Counted from the first letter of the stretch, positions 32,535 to 45,799 are shown. The stretch: DNA of 64,000 nt from Eucalyptus grandis (GCF_016545825.1 NC_052618.1:3401398-3465397), one strand, 5' to 3'. The notes: generated by a model from the letters alone, not told the origin. Numbers and translations: made by a program.

Positions 32535-35270
32535 GAAGAGAGGGAGAGATCTGTGAGCATTGAGGCGAGAGCCAGGAATGAGAGAGCCCCTCTGGTGACC
32601 ACTACACCGGAACCTTGGTCGGCGATGTAACCTCTCCCCTTCTTGAAACAGCCTTCCAGGTTGGTCCCGATTTTACTCTCTCTAATCTCGAAATCGTTCG
32701 ACCTAAGGATCTTTAGCTCGAAGACGTTGCAAGGCGATCGGACTAGTTGAACCTTTCTAAAGCTTGCCCTTTATTCGTCATCCCCGAGTTGGGTAGGGCC
32801 ACTTCTGGCGAGCAAGTTTGTTTTCTCGACCGCCTTTTGCCGCTCCACGTCGGCCTTGCGTTTTATCCTTGTATCTTAATATGGTTGGTTTTTACGAATC
32901 CCGGCAGGAGTCTTGTGTTGGCCCGTTCGTTCTTCAATGAATGTGCTCAAAATGCTTGATGTAATGCCTCAACCATTGCTGCATTTCAACCACCTTTAGT
33001 ATGTGTTCATCGATTTGAAATGTCTTCCAGTTGATGCGGGATGAATGCGGCAACAAGGATTGAGTTCACTTACATGTCATATCACTTTTAGTTAGATGCC
33101 CGAAACCTGTTCGAGGAAATGTCTCTAAGAAATATTTAAGAAATGGTTGCTGCCTGTCCGAACCTAGAGGTGCTTCTTGTTAAACTTCATTTTCATGAAC
33201 AATGAGATCACTCCGTTGCATTTTGTTTAAAATATGTCGTGTCTCCTTCATTGAACGGAATTAGTGGCTGGGCGTGATGGAGGACGTGGAAAGCGAACTC
33301 GCTTATTTCGGTGGTCAGCGTGGGTGTTTGGTGGCGGCGGTCAGATCTCCCTTGGTGAGGTTGGCCGCTGATGTCGTTTTGTGAGATTCCATGGTGTTTT
33401 CGTGCGGTGGGTGCTGAATCGGTCTATAGAGAAAGTTCGATGAAGAGGATGCAGAAAGATGCGTCGAGCATAAGAACACCAGGAAGAAGACGACCAAGGG
33501 GGAAGAGATAAATAAATAAATAAAAAGCAAAAGAAAAAGCAAAAGAAAAGGTGCAGAAAAAAAGTGAAAACATAGAGAAGAAGAAAGCAAAATTGGCTTC
33601 GGGGAAGAGGAATGCAGTAGAAAAGACAAAATAGGGAAAATATCAAAAAAATAATTTAGAAAATTAATTAAAAATTATTATTATTATTAAAAAAACAGAA
33701 ACTGTATTTTTGAAATAAGTTTTGTCCTTTTTAAATTTTATGGTAAGTTTAGGTCGTCGGATCGGGCTTGCAAGTTAGATCAAATTTACCCGATCCGAAT
33801 CTATTTTCGAATATAATAATATCAAATATTAAAAAATATTAAAATTTCAAAAGTTTTCAAAAAAATCATAAATTTCGAATGATAATAAAAATCAAAAAAA
33901 TTGCAAAAATTGCAAAAATCCAGTTTTTTTGGGATAAATTGGAAAATTCTTTTTATAAATTCAAAATTCGATTTTCATAAAAAAAATCGAACAATTGGAA
34001 AAAATTGGAAATTTTTTAATTCCCTCAAAAAGGTTAAAATTAATCTTTGAAGTAATTTTCTTCCAAAATAGGAAGCCTTTCAATTTGGAATTATGCTCAA
34101 GGTGCCCTTAGGGCTCTAATTTAGAGTTTCAATTGTCCTTAAAGACAAATGCCTTTGAATGTGCAGTATTGACACATTGAGTTTGGCTTCCCTTTAGTCT
34201 AGTTAAGATTAGTATTTATATTTTCCTTAATGATATGCATTTAATGCTTTCCTTGATTATCAATTATTATGTTGATAACTGTGCACCTTCATGATCATCT
34301 CACATGTTAGTTGATAGGCCTAAAATCAATCCAGACTGCCCGGCAATAAAAAGTTTTTTTTTAAAAAAGAAGAAGCTAATAATCGAGATTAGGTACCAAA
34401 ATAGCACCAATTGGTTAATTAGTGTAATCAAGTCCAGATCCTAAATTCTTTGGTTTGTGTAGGAAGTGAGATATACTTTTATACTCATTTGGTTTTTAGC
34501 CGACCACGTTAGGCTAATGGCGACTCATTCTTTAGAAAATTTTCATACATTCAATTTGAACGCCCAATGTCGTGTGAGGTATGGCCTTGAGTGAACCTGT
34601 GGCTTATCATGAGCCATAGGGTGCAACAGTACACATATACATATATATATATACATATATATATATGAGTCCAATGCATGCTTGATGGACAAACATTGAA
34701 CCAAACAATTGCAAGCACCAGCCCAACATTGCCTAAAATGGGGCAAAAGGAGGGGGACTTGCTATAGAGGAAAACAGGAGTGGTCACAGCAATGGCCCTA
34801 CCCAACTTGATGGCAGCATATGGAGGGCGAGCTCAATAGATCAAACTACGTCCAATCGCCTCACACGCCTCTAAACTGGGATCCTTGGGAATTCGATGCA
34901 ACTCTACATAAAATAAAAAGAAACGCACGAGACCTACCGTAGAGAGAGGCGCACACCGACGAGGGTACAACAATTGAGTTCTAAGCACGCTGGCTACTGG
35001 AGCCCTTCACTCACGGCCTCACTCTTCGCTCTCACTCTCAATCTCACTATTGTTGTTTCTCTCGCTCAAAATCCCTTCCCAACGAGTGAGCCCTTCCCTC
35101 ACCTTTTAAGCCATTTGATGTGCGTGGCCTCTTGCAACACTAGTTGTTGCTATTGGTCCACCCCCAACCACCAACTCTGGTGTGATGCTCGCCTTGTTTC
35201 CTCCACCACTATTTGGTAGCTTGTCCTCTGTCCTTCCTTCCTTATTTGTCATCGAGCCAATGGAAAAAGT
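32150..35270. other. Sequence between inverted LTR-like ends; microsatellites only
   Basis: (AG)n lies at about 32497-32533, (AT)/(ACAT) at about 34628-34670, and A/T-rich low complexity at 33640-34060. Frames found here are low complexity. No gene or transposase domain is seen. Confidence 0.45.
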
Positions 35271-35274
35271 GGAG

Positions 35275-35530
35275 AGAAGGAGAAGAGAAGAGGGCCAGGC
35301 CGAGACGAAAAAGGAAAAGAAGAAGTAGGCTGGGCTAGCCAAGCCTAGCCCAATTGCTTCTTCTTTTTCTCTTTTTTAGATTAAATAATGCAAACGTTCC
35401 TAATGTTTATATGTGATGCATTTTAATGAAAATTATTTCCTTTACTTTTTACTTTATCTTTTAGACTAATTCCTAATTTTCTATACAATTAAATCCTAAA
35501 TAAAATGGCAAAATTTAGGTGCTAACAACA
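35275..35530 (-). mobile_element. LTR-like end, minus orientation
   Basis: On the minus strand it begins TGTTGTTAGCACCTAAATTTTG and is homologous to 31861-32130 over about 250 bases, including the 'attgggctaggcttggctagccc' type stretch. No TSD is shared with the left end. Confidence 0.5.
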
Positions 35531-36167
35531 ACTGACGACCACATTTAGACATCCCAAGTCAATACCTACATCTCCATTTATTAGGCATCATTGATGAAGA
35601 ACCAAGCACCTGTTGCAATTCCAATGCTATTCGAAACTGTGACATAAAATTGACAAGCATAAATTTCATTTGCATTGAAGGCAAAAGCTACATAGGCCTC
35701 AAAAGCTTAAAAAACCCAAGAATTCCAAAGAATGCTCTAGTGATGGTAAAATTTCAGCTTCCCTTCCAATTCAACAATCAGTTGCACTACAACTTCCCTC
35801 TACTGAGGCTTAATCTCCATTCAAGATCGTAAGAAATTCTCCAACAGGAAATTACAATTTCTTCAAATAACTGCAATATCTAGTAACCATAATTCCTTCT
35901 AATCACCCCACTATCTAGTACCCATCACTATTCCCTAAATCATGGGGGTGAAACCCTTCCATGGCATTAAACACCAATTTTGCGACATAAGTTGCTATTT
36001 GAATTATCTCCAACACCTTAGGCACCCTCTGTTGAGCTCATGAAAATGTTGATATACAAACTACATTTCTTTCCATCGAAAGCAATTATGGATCGAGCAT
36101 TTAGACATGAAGCTAGAACACTTGCATATAGGTATTTCCAATTTTGTACCATCACCACAAAATGGCT

Positions 36168-37560
36168 ACTAGTCCTCTCTCTCAACTCCATTGTTCTTGA
36201 AGCGCTTCTTACTTGACTTTTCAATTGAATCAAGCCATTGTCGCCCACAATTCTAGCTTCATATATTGCTCATTACATTCTTTCCTTTCAATTTAAACTA
36301 GTTGAGAGTGTTCTCTAATTGACATATCAAGTTTATAAACTTGATTTTCTTTAAGTTGAAGATATGCTAGGCATCCCTACTTCTCTTGTGAATGGAACCC
36401 ATTTACCCTATTTTAGATTCAAGCTCTTGCGAGCATTTTGTGTTGTTTTTTTGCATCAAATTCACTGTTTCTTTTTGGACTCAAGGGCCTTGGCACATTC
36501 AAGAGTTGAGATTCGAATGATCGCAAACTCTTGCACTTTCAGACAAAGTTGCTCCGCACACTGTGTAATATCCATTTAAATGGACTTTAGCTGTCTCTTT
36601 TTAAATGCAAGTTCAAGATTTAGGTATTTGTAGATTCTTGGACAGTTTTGAATTCACCATTTTTCAACTTAAGAGCTTTGACAACCTCTTCTAATTCTGC
36701 TTGGACCAATATAAAATTTTCCTTCTTTGACTTAGTTTCCTCTTTGCACTACTTTACCAACTTCTTTGTATGTTCTAGTTTACCTTCCTAGGATTTAAGC
36801 TCTTTAGAAAACTTTGCAAATAGATGTTTTAATGGACTCTAGTTCCCCATCTTTGAAAGAAAGTGCCGTCAACCGCTCATTATCAACCAATTGATCAATG
36901 AGTGGTTGGCGACACTTGCTTGAAAGATAGGGAACTGGGGTCCATTGAAACATTTGTTGCAAAGCTTTCCAAAAAGCTTAAATCCAAGGAAGGTGAATTA
37001 GAAAATATGATGAAGCTGGTGAAGTAGTGTAAAGATGAAACTGCGTTAAAGAAAGAAAATCTTGTTTCGGACTAGGCAAAACTAGAAGAGGTTGCCAAAG
37101 CTTTTGAGTTGAAAAATATGGAATTCAATATTGTCCAAAAATCTTCAAAGACCAAAATCTTGAACTTGCATATGAAAAGAAATAGCTAGAGTTCATCCAA
37201 ATTGATATCAGAAGAGCAACTTCGTTCATAAGAGCAAGAGTTTTCTTTCATTCAAACCTCAACTCTTGAATGGCCAAGGCACTTGAGTCCAAAAAAAAAA
37301 AAAAAAAAAAAAAAACAACAACAACAACACGATCTAATGCAAAAATCAATCTCTCAAGAGCTCGAATCTAAAACAAGGTAGTTGGATTCTGTTCAAAAGA
37401 GAAGAAAGACAAGTTTATAACCATGGCGTGTCAAATTGGAGAAAGAATGTAATGAGCATTGTATGGAGCTAAAATTGTGGTAGTAATGGCTTGATTCAAT
37501 TGAAAAGTCAATTAAGATATGCTTCGTTGACATAGAGTTGAAAGAGAGGACTAATTTCAA
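36168..37560. pseudogene. Large inverted repeat of a FRIGIDA-like coiled-coil fragment, copy 2
   Basis: Left arm 36168-36886 and right arm 36891-37560 are separated by CCAA at 36887-36890, exactly as in copy 1. The arms again read outward as coiled-coil pieces with stops (right arm AKLEEVAKAFELKNMEF). A poly-A tract of about 24 bases interrupts the right arm near 37292, and some 40-60 bases present in copy 1's right arm (around 21540 and 21620) are missing, so the arms are less equal here. Confidence 0.6.
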
Positions 37561-37569
37561 AATACTCAC

Positions 37570-39326
37570 ATATGAACTTGTGTCGCAGTCTACCTTTTTT
37601 GCTCGAAGGGAGAAAGACATAAGTTTAGGGATATTACTTAGAAAGGCAGGTTCATGGCCCTCAATTATGCACAAATCTATTAAGTCCATACCTCACACAT
37701 CATTGGATATTCAATGTTAGACTTCAATTGACAAGGAGGGGTCAGCTAAAAATAAGTGAGGCATGTTAATATACCCAACTTCCCATGCAACTAGAGATCT
37801 AGGATCGGGTACTTAATTATCCTAATTAATTAACAAAGTGCCATTTTGATGTCTAATCTTGTTTATTTCAAGAATATTTTTGTCAAGCAACCTGAATAGA
37901 TTTTAAACCTATCCACTTACATGTGAGGTGATAATGCGGTTGCCCAATCATTAAATTAACAATCAACAACCAACGTAACATCAAACAAATTGTATGGCAC
38001 AACAAGAATCTAACGCTAAGAAATAAGAATTGATACCACTTCTAACTAAGCCAAAGAGAAACCATAATTAACATATCAAAAGTGCGCAATCACATAATAG
38101 TCAAATTGGAAATGCACAAACGATGACCTAGCATTTGTCCATAAAAACACTCAATCCCTAGTGTAAAGACTTAATAGCTTGTTTAATTTTAAACACAACT
38201 TTTTTATCAATGATTTTCACACATTTTAATAGAAAATAACTCAAAGAATAATTTTTAAGCTTTTTTCCTAACTTTTAGAAAAAATAATTTTTTCATTAAT
38301 TTTTTTCAAATTTCTTTCATATAAAAATATTTTTTAATAAATTTTTAAAAGGAATTTTAAATCGAAATAGGATTTGGGTTAGATCTCTGGAATCAATCTG
38401 CGTCGGGATTGACCCAGGTGTCAATCTGGGTCACAAAGCCCCAGGCCTTAAGCCTGACTGGGCCTACATGCGGGGCTAGTCCGGCCTAAAATCAAGCCCT
38501 GACTGGAAATGCTAGCCCATCTACTCTTCATTTCCATAAGCCCAGCTTAAACTAAATGAAGCCCGAGCAAACCAAAACCCAATCAAGCCTAAAACTTTAA
38601 GGATGCATACAAACCCCTTAAGAAAATTTGGCCCGACTGTCACAAATGTTATAAGATGGCTAAGCCCATTACGGGCTCTCTTTCCATCAATTCCTCCAGT
38701 CGAATGGAGCACAAGCTGAAGCTCACCTCCTCGGAGCGTGAAAACTATCCTCACGGTGAACCAATACGGCCATCGCCGATAACTTTTAATCATCGGACCA
38801 CCATCCATCAATGTCCATCATTGACAAACACCGCTGCCACATTAATGGCCACCGCTAACTATCATTCCTAAGGCTAACCATTCGACATTCAAGATTGCAA
38901 TATTATAAGCACACACGAGAACTAGGCAAGAAACTCATTCAAGAGCATGAATTTCTAGAAACTAAGTAGTATGGCATTCCTCACAAATAATTATTTTAAC
39001 GATTTTCCGAATTTTCTGATTTTTTATTTTTTGAAAAATGTTTTATGAATTTTTTTAAGTTTTTTAATATTTTAAAAATTATTTTTATATTCGGAAAAAC
39101 GAGTTTGGACCAGGTTTACCCAATCCAGTCTATTGACCCTACCCATCTACCTGGATTTGACCTGAGTCGGGTTATAACCAATTTTTTAATAATTTCTTAT
39201 TATTATTTTTTTTTTGAAATTTTTCTGATTTTCTTTTTCTTCTCTCTCTCTTCTTTTTCTGCCTATCTTCTTCAACCTCCTGTTATTCTTCCCCGAAGCC
39301 TTTTCTCCAGCAACCTACCTTTAGCG

Positions 39327-39373
<47 letters not shown>

Positions 39374-39825
39374 AATATTTTTTAACGGAACAAATACCAT
39401 CACCGACAAGCTTATCACCGGAACTTGGATCACCGCCGAACTATCTTCACCCACCTGTCATCTATTCCGACCGACAGTGACCAACTCCGGCCGCCCACTC
39501 CATCTATTGCAAAACCATCCTACTGAACCCGCACTCTTAACAGAAGTAACTCCAGCAAACTAATCGAGCAAAAGTATATTATAATGAAGTGAGATGGGCT
39601 ACGTAGCATGTTTTCGAATTGCGGACTTTGCTGTTGCGGGAGGGGTCAACGTTTGAAACGGTTGAAACGGTTGAAACATATAACATAATACCGACGAAAA
39701 CACAATGAAAACGAGTATTTCAGACGTGATTCAACAAATAAGGACTCAAACATGGATCACTTTTGAGTTTAAACAAATCGGATTTCAACACTTTACGCTT
39801 CAATGAGGAAGAGGAAAATAAGTCG
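37570..39825. other. Copy 2 counterpart of the AT-rich, LTR-like region; no gene seen
   Basis: It is colinear with 21811-23935. It has a 40-base T tract at about 39331-39369, longer than in copy 1. The segment 39688-39820 has no equivalent in copy 1, where a direct 'ataa' join suggests a deletion between short repeats. Confidence 0.4.
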
Positions 39826-40797
39826 TTCGGGGCATTACCTGGTTCGGGGATGAGGCTGCAGGGGACATGGCAAACGTGAACAGCCTCCTTAACTTTGTCT
39901 CTTGCTGGTGAGCCTTTCTGGGTTCTCGATCTCAGAACGTCGAGTCCACTCGACACCTTCTTCTTCTTCCTCTCGGTGGAGCACACCTCACGCTCACGCC
40001 AAGCCTCTGCGGCTCGCCTCTTCAATGGCTGTCTTCTCCAAAAAACCGACGATGTCCCTCCTCCTTCTATGAGCAACAATGGCCGAACCTCTCTCTCCCC
40101 TTCTCATGCGAATGTCTTTCCTTGTATTTCCTTCAAGCTCTCCCTCTTCTGTGAAAGTTCCAGGCAATGGAACAATGTTCTACTCTCACCAACTTTTCTG
40201 ATCCTTTCGTTTATCTCCAGTTTCTCTCTAAGTGAAAATCCTTCGTTCCTTCCCCCTCTTTGCGAGTTTTTGTCTCCACAAGAAAGAAAAGATTCATCCT
40301 CCTTCTCATGCGAGCGAACGTCGCTCACCCTCCTCGCCTGCTCCCCCAAATCTTTTATCATTTTCTTTACCTGCGCTTCTCACGTCACGCGCTTTGCTTT
40401 GCTTTCCTTGTTTCCTTTTCTTTTTTTTTTTTCACATTTTTTCTGGTCACCGTCAGCATCCTCCGGAGAAAAGGGCAGCGCACGAAGGAATGGGGGAAAA
40501 ATATGGGGCGGGGCCTTTGCTTTCTAGGAGCAGAGAAACCAAACGATGTTAGAGGAAAGAAGGGGCACGCTGAAAATTCTACACGAGCGGAGATGCCAAA
40601 CCTGTTGATATTTGCCCTCTGATAAAACTATCTGATCTCTGAAGTCCAAACCAGATTCATTTGTCATTTTCCTCACCTGCAAAGGACCATAAGTTCACAA
40701 TTCCCCAAAGTAATCGGTTCATAATAAGGCGGTCACTCAATCAAAATCACATGTCCACACGACATAGTAGGCAATTCACGTAGATCACAATCCATAC

Positions 40798-43185
40798 CTT
40801 AGTTCCAATATTTTTTATGAGTTCAATCCCCAAGCTATCTCCTATAATTTGCTGGGCTTTTTGTACCAGCACATGCTTCGAATCTTTCCCCCTAGAAAAT
40901 GATGATCACGTTTTAAAAAAATTTCAACATTAGAGGTGAGTTGAAAACAAAGTTTGAAAGATAAGAACTAAGAAGTGACAATGTTGATGTGGCACTTACT
41001 TGGTCCTTGTAATTTTTATAGATCAAACCGACTTTAGATGGAAGCAACTTCCAGAATTCCGAAGCCAACATCTGAAATGGCATCAGAGGAGAAGTCCGTT
41101 TCCATGACTCCTCCAAATTTCTCAACAACCATATTCCATATAGGTTTTCACAAATGATCACACTAGTTTATAGAATAGACAAAGTCAAACACACATATAT
41201 GGTCAATGCAAAAGAAGGAACGAGAAAGAACAATTTGATTAACTCTCAAATAACTAAGGGCCCTAAAGCTAATAACATGCTCTGGCAACACGTAAGTGTT
41301 CATGTGGGCGCTCCAAACAATTTATCTTGTTGGAGATGACAAGTTGTTGATGCCCAAATTATACTATCCTAAGCTGGGATAAGATTGGTCCGAGCCAAAA
41401 TTGACAAGTTCCATGACTTGGCAAAGCAACACATCCCCGAGGCTGTCATGATCCATCCGGGCAATCCTTAATACTACCCAGCATTACCAAGAGACTCTCT
41501 AAGACCATGATGATCACATACACAATTTGTTAACATGACTTCCGCCGATAAGATCTCTGTGATTGACCTGGCTGGGTTGGTTTGGTTATTCAGTTCTATT
41601 GAAAAGGAGTCAGCTGTCTGCACGAGTCACCTTCTTCTAGGCTCTGCTGGACGACATGACATTCTCATTCAAATATAGGTCAAACAACATGCTCGCAAAA
41701 CATACTACTGATCATAGATTAAAAAGGAAATATAATTATGTGCTAAATTGGCATATCTTTGTAATCGAACCCCTTTTCTAAAGGGTATATCTCGATCATA
41801 TATTCAATTTACCGGGTAAGATTTAAGGCTGCCAGTCATAGATTAGATATACTCCTTTCTACTAGATTTAACCGATCATACGTTAAAAAAGAAACAACAC
41901 ACTAAATCAACATATCTTTTGTGATAAGCGATTGATTATCTATGCAATTAATAGAGTGGATCTAATGCTGCCAAAGTGTTACCAATAAATTATCCAAGAC
42001 CAATATCATCACATATAATGACGCAAGTCTAGAAACACCATGACAACATATGCATTGACGTATCTTCTAGATCATTGCCACTTTTCAAACAGCATCTCTT
42101 AATTATTTACGCAATTCAGAGTGAAAAAGAAAAGAAAAGGAATTTCGTACCTCTCTAGAAGATGAGATTCAGGAGCAAAATAAAGTCTACAACCATACAG
42201 GCTACTGTTCTGAGGTTTCTTCCTGCAGCCAAAGCCATCGGAGAAGATCTCGGAGACACCTTCTCTCGAGGTTGCATACCTTGCGTACCTCACGTTGGCG
42301 TTGCTGCTGTTGCCTTTCTTCCGCACTGCCTGCAAGCAATCCTGAAACGCTTGGGCCCGTGCTTTGGCGGGGAAGCTGGAGTGGTAGTTCTGGTGGATTG
42401 CCACCACGGTAACTTGCGCCTCAAGCACACCTAGCCACCGGATGAATTTCTCCTGGAGAAAGCGGTAGACCATGTCTTCTTGGCTGAGTATGGTCAACCC
42501 GCTGCTGATGATTGGCACCAGAGCTAAACCAGATTGATCGACGGAGACAACGCCCCAGCATTCGGAGTCAGACGAATCCGGATCCTGATCTTCCCTCGGA
42601 TCGTTGAGATCTGGACGGTTGAGATCGATCGCAGGATGGTTGAACTCCTGCTCGACCGCATCAGGAGCGACGTTGTGTGCAGTCGGTGACCGGCGTTGAT
42701 GCATGGAGTCGGACATCTTTGACCGAAGCTGGTACGTCCCAAAAAAGTGCATTAAAATAAAATAACGAATCGATTCAAAATAAATAAACGGTAGAACGAG
42801 TGAAGATCCAAAGGTTTTAGTCAATGAAGTGACAATTGCAGAAAAAGAGACTCGTTAGTCACCCAGACTAAACACCAACGAGAGATCGAATGAAGGAAAC
42901 AAAGAAAGCGACAGAACACGAGGAAGTCGATAATCTAATGTTAGAGCAACAAAAGCATGAGTTTTTTTTTACGCTGGCTTCAAGGAACACCGCACCGAGA
43001 TCAAAGCAAAGATGAAGGACACGTACACGATTTCTCCAGATACAGGACACGAAGCGAACGAGGAAAGCACAGAAGCAGAGGTGGGCCTGCGTCTGAGCGA
43101 GACAAGGGTCGATGGAGTGAGTGGCTGCGAATGGCGGAGTTGAATGAGATTAGGGTTTTTGCTTTACGAAGATACAGAAGGGGAT
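40798..43185 (-). pseudogene. SRO-type inactive PARP (PARP plus RST domain), copy 2, exon 1 intact
   Basis: It has the same gene structure as at 24876-27270. Exon 1 (42716 down to 42151) is an open frame from MSDSMHQRRS through the PARP N-half: YRFLQEKFIRWLGVLEAQ, VTVVAIHQNYHS, FPAKARAQAFQDCLQAV, YATSREGVSEIFSDGFG and LYGCRLYFAPESH, ending at donor GAG|GTACGA. Exon 2 (about 41456-41255) reads LGDVLLCQVMEL and HMNTYVLPEHVISFR in one frame, but with TAG and TAA stops, the TAA where the family has Tyr in R-Y-I-V-W-S. Both stops are also in copy 1. Exon 3 (41162-41000) has SPLMPFQMLASEF; exon 4 (40891-40798) has VQKAQQIIGDSLGIELIKN, completing RST. A product stopped in exon 2 would lack RST. Confidence 0.82.
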
Positions 43186-43204
43186 TTGAGTTGCAAGAGA
43201 AGGA

Positions 43205-43211
43205 TTTTATA
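43205..43211 (-). promoter_or_regulatory. TATA box of SRO copy 2
   Basis: TATAAAA on the minus strand, same context as 27296-27302. Confidence 0.5.
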
Positions 43212-44109
43212 GAAGAGGCAAAGGAACCGCTCTTGGTTCCCATTTTCCCTCGATATAATTAAATAATTCAATATAAAATGTTCTATTTGAAGTAAATATT
43301 GGCATTTTGTCGACTAATGTTCAGGAATGCTTGTTAACCATCAGAATACATGAATTTATCATTTTCAAAATAGAGTCCTCCTTTTGGGATGCATGATTAG
43401 GACGCTAAACGTGAAAATACGTTTTTACTACGTATAATTAACGAAAACCCCTAAAAAGCGTTAGTTAACAAGATTCGATTAATGATTGGTGTAAAATTTA
43501 TTGATGAAACATAAAAGGTAAAATATTTATGCAAAAGAACATGACAACGCGAGAGGGAGGATAAATTGAACCTTCGAAGTTCGGATATCCCATCATAAAC
43601 AGAGATTCTATTGGCAAGGGGTAGAGTGATAATAAGCAATAAAGCAATAAAAAATCGTTTCTGGTTATATGTAGTTAGTGCATTGTAATGGAAAAATCTA
43701 CATATTAAGTACACCTTAAGCATGAGAACATGATGATTGCTCATTCTTGGAATTAATTGAACTCGTGCGCGAAATTAATTGGACCTCTGGAAGTTTGAAG
43801 ATCATCTAATAAATAGAATCTATTGGTAGGTGCCGAGTGATGCAAGGAACAAATGAGAAAATATTATTAACTATTATGGAAGTTAGTACACCAAAATTGA
43901 AAAAATTACAAATTAAGTACGCCTTAATAAGATTATCCAAATGAATAAAATAAAAAAGTGCAAAATAGAGGCGGTGACGAGTAATGACCACAGGGATGAG
44001 ATGTTTTGACCAGTGTGAAAAGATAAGCCTTGAAACTGTCCTTACCCAGAAAATTCGTCATTATCTTTATTTGCATTTTTTTTTCTATCTATTGGTAAGG
44101 TACAGGCCA

Positions 44110-44575
44110 AAGGAAGAGGATAGGAAAGAGATTTTCGTGATATCTTTTTAATCACATGCCCAACGGAGAGGATAAGGAGAGAGATTTTCGTGATATCTTT
44201 TTTGAATTTTTTTATTTATTTATTGGTTAAATTATTAATTACAAACTAGATAGGGAGGATACGGATAGAGATTTTTTTTTTTTTTTTGGTAAAATTTTTA
44301 ATCACATGCCCAACGGAGAGGATAAGGAGAGAGATTTTCGTGATATATTTTTTGAATTTTTTTATTTATTGATTAAATTATTAATTACAAACTAGATAGG
44401 GAGGATACGGATAGAGATCTTTGGTAAAATTTTTAATCACATGCCCAACGGAGAGGATAAGGAGAGAGATTTTCGTGATATCTTTTTTGAATTTTATTTA
44501 TTTATTTATTGGTTAAATTATTAATTACAAACTAGATGGGGAGGATACGGATAGAGATTTTCTTAACACCTTCTT
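44110..44575 (+). repeat. ~140-bp tandem repeat (VNTR), copy 2: three units
   Basis: 'aatcacatgcccaacggagaggat' occurs at about 44150, 44300 and 44434, with the same unit as 28196-28795. Confidence 0.85.
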
Positions 44576-44672
44576 CGGTATTTTTCTGTTTATTTGGAAA
44601 AATTATTAATTACAGACAAAAAGGTGAGAATAGAGAAGACATTTTGGTGACACATTTTTTGGCTTTTTAAAT

Positions 44673-45280
44673 TTAATAGTAGAATTATTAATTACAGACC
44701 AAATGAAGAGGATAGGATAGAGATTTTGGTGATACCTTTTCTGGCATTTTCCGTCGCCGTATTTAATTTGTTTAAGGGGTACTGAAATTTGGGCTCATGG
44801 TGAGTACAAATGCAATTACATTGATTTAGCTGGAATTTGTGAACCTAATTCAGTGGTCGGTGAAATTTGGACGGATGAGATTGAGACGAGATCAACAGTA
44901 TTTTATCTATTCTCTTATTTATTTATTTTTGCTCATGTGATATTTTTGGTGTGCATTGAACATGTGCAATTGGCAGGCATGAATTCTTGCATGGGCTCAT
45001 TCACGACACGTCAAAATTAAAGAGAGGCCAAGATTGCCCCTTAGGTTATAAATTACACAAAAGCTACCAGTGAAATTCTAATGAATACTTTAATCGATGC
45101 ATCGAGTGCTTTAGATTTTTCTGGCTAAATCGCATTAGAACTAGTTATTTGCTAATTACGTGTCAATATCTTTAGTATCATTGGCCTCCTTGGGTGTGCA
45201 TGGAGATCTAACTAGTTAGCTATGAGGAGAGAACACAATTTCTACATGAAAAAATTAAAGTGGGAGAAGCGAAGTGGGCG
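44673..45280. other. No gene seen
   Basis: The sequence first continues the repeat-like 'attaattacagaccaaatgaagagg' to about 44760, then is unique AT-rich DNA without a supported frame. Confidence 0.4.
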
Positions 45281-45680
45281 GCTCGAGACAATTGACAAAA
45301 AAATTCCTAAATCTATTATACGTATGTCAATTCAATTATAAAATTTTCAAGCGTGTTAATTTAGCCATAAAACTTTTAATGATTTATAAAAGCAGCCCTT
45401 CTTGCTAATTTAAGTCATAAGTCATTGACGCGTCAGTTTAGTTAGCGTTGGCCATCCTCTGCTATCTTACATGGCATGGCCGATATTAGTATAGATGATA
45501 TTTACAATTTTGTTTTTTTTTTTATTTTACAATTTTTTAATTTCCTTTTGTTTTTTTTTTGTTTCCCTTCGCTAGTCATCGAGACTTATTGTTGGCTAGC
45601 TGGGGTCACTAGCCCGAAGGTTGCCTCGACCGAGCCAAGGTCTCGCTGAATCTAGCCAAAACAAGAAAAAATTCAGATTT
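45280..45680 (+). mobile_element. Fragment of an unclassified repeat with GC-richer core
   Basis: It begins 'attcctaaatctattatacg...caattcaattataaaattttc' and leads into a 'ggtcactagcccgaaggttgcctcgaccgagcc' core. The same order (an AT-rich 'tcaatttaatcataaac' part, then a GGCGAG-type core) recurs at 63390-64000, so both belong to one repeat family. Termini are not clear. Confidence 0.4.
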
Positions 45681-45799
45681 TTTTTTAAATTATAAAAATT
45701 GTGTATGTCAGCATTAGTCATACTACATAGGATGGTTAATATCCACATTAACAATTTTCAACAATAATTGGTTAGAAGGATTACACTGGAAAAATTAAA

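Larger units (their letters stand above)
35654..44672 (+). repeat. Segmental duplication, copy 2 (~9.0 kb)
   Basis: This is the direct copy of 19889-28890, starting about 15.77 kb downstream on the same gap-free sequence. It generally keeps more reading frames than copy 1 (for example SRO exon 1) and has about 138 extra bases at 39688-39820. It diverges from copy 1 after 44672. Confidence 0.92.
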
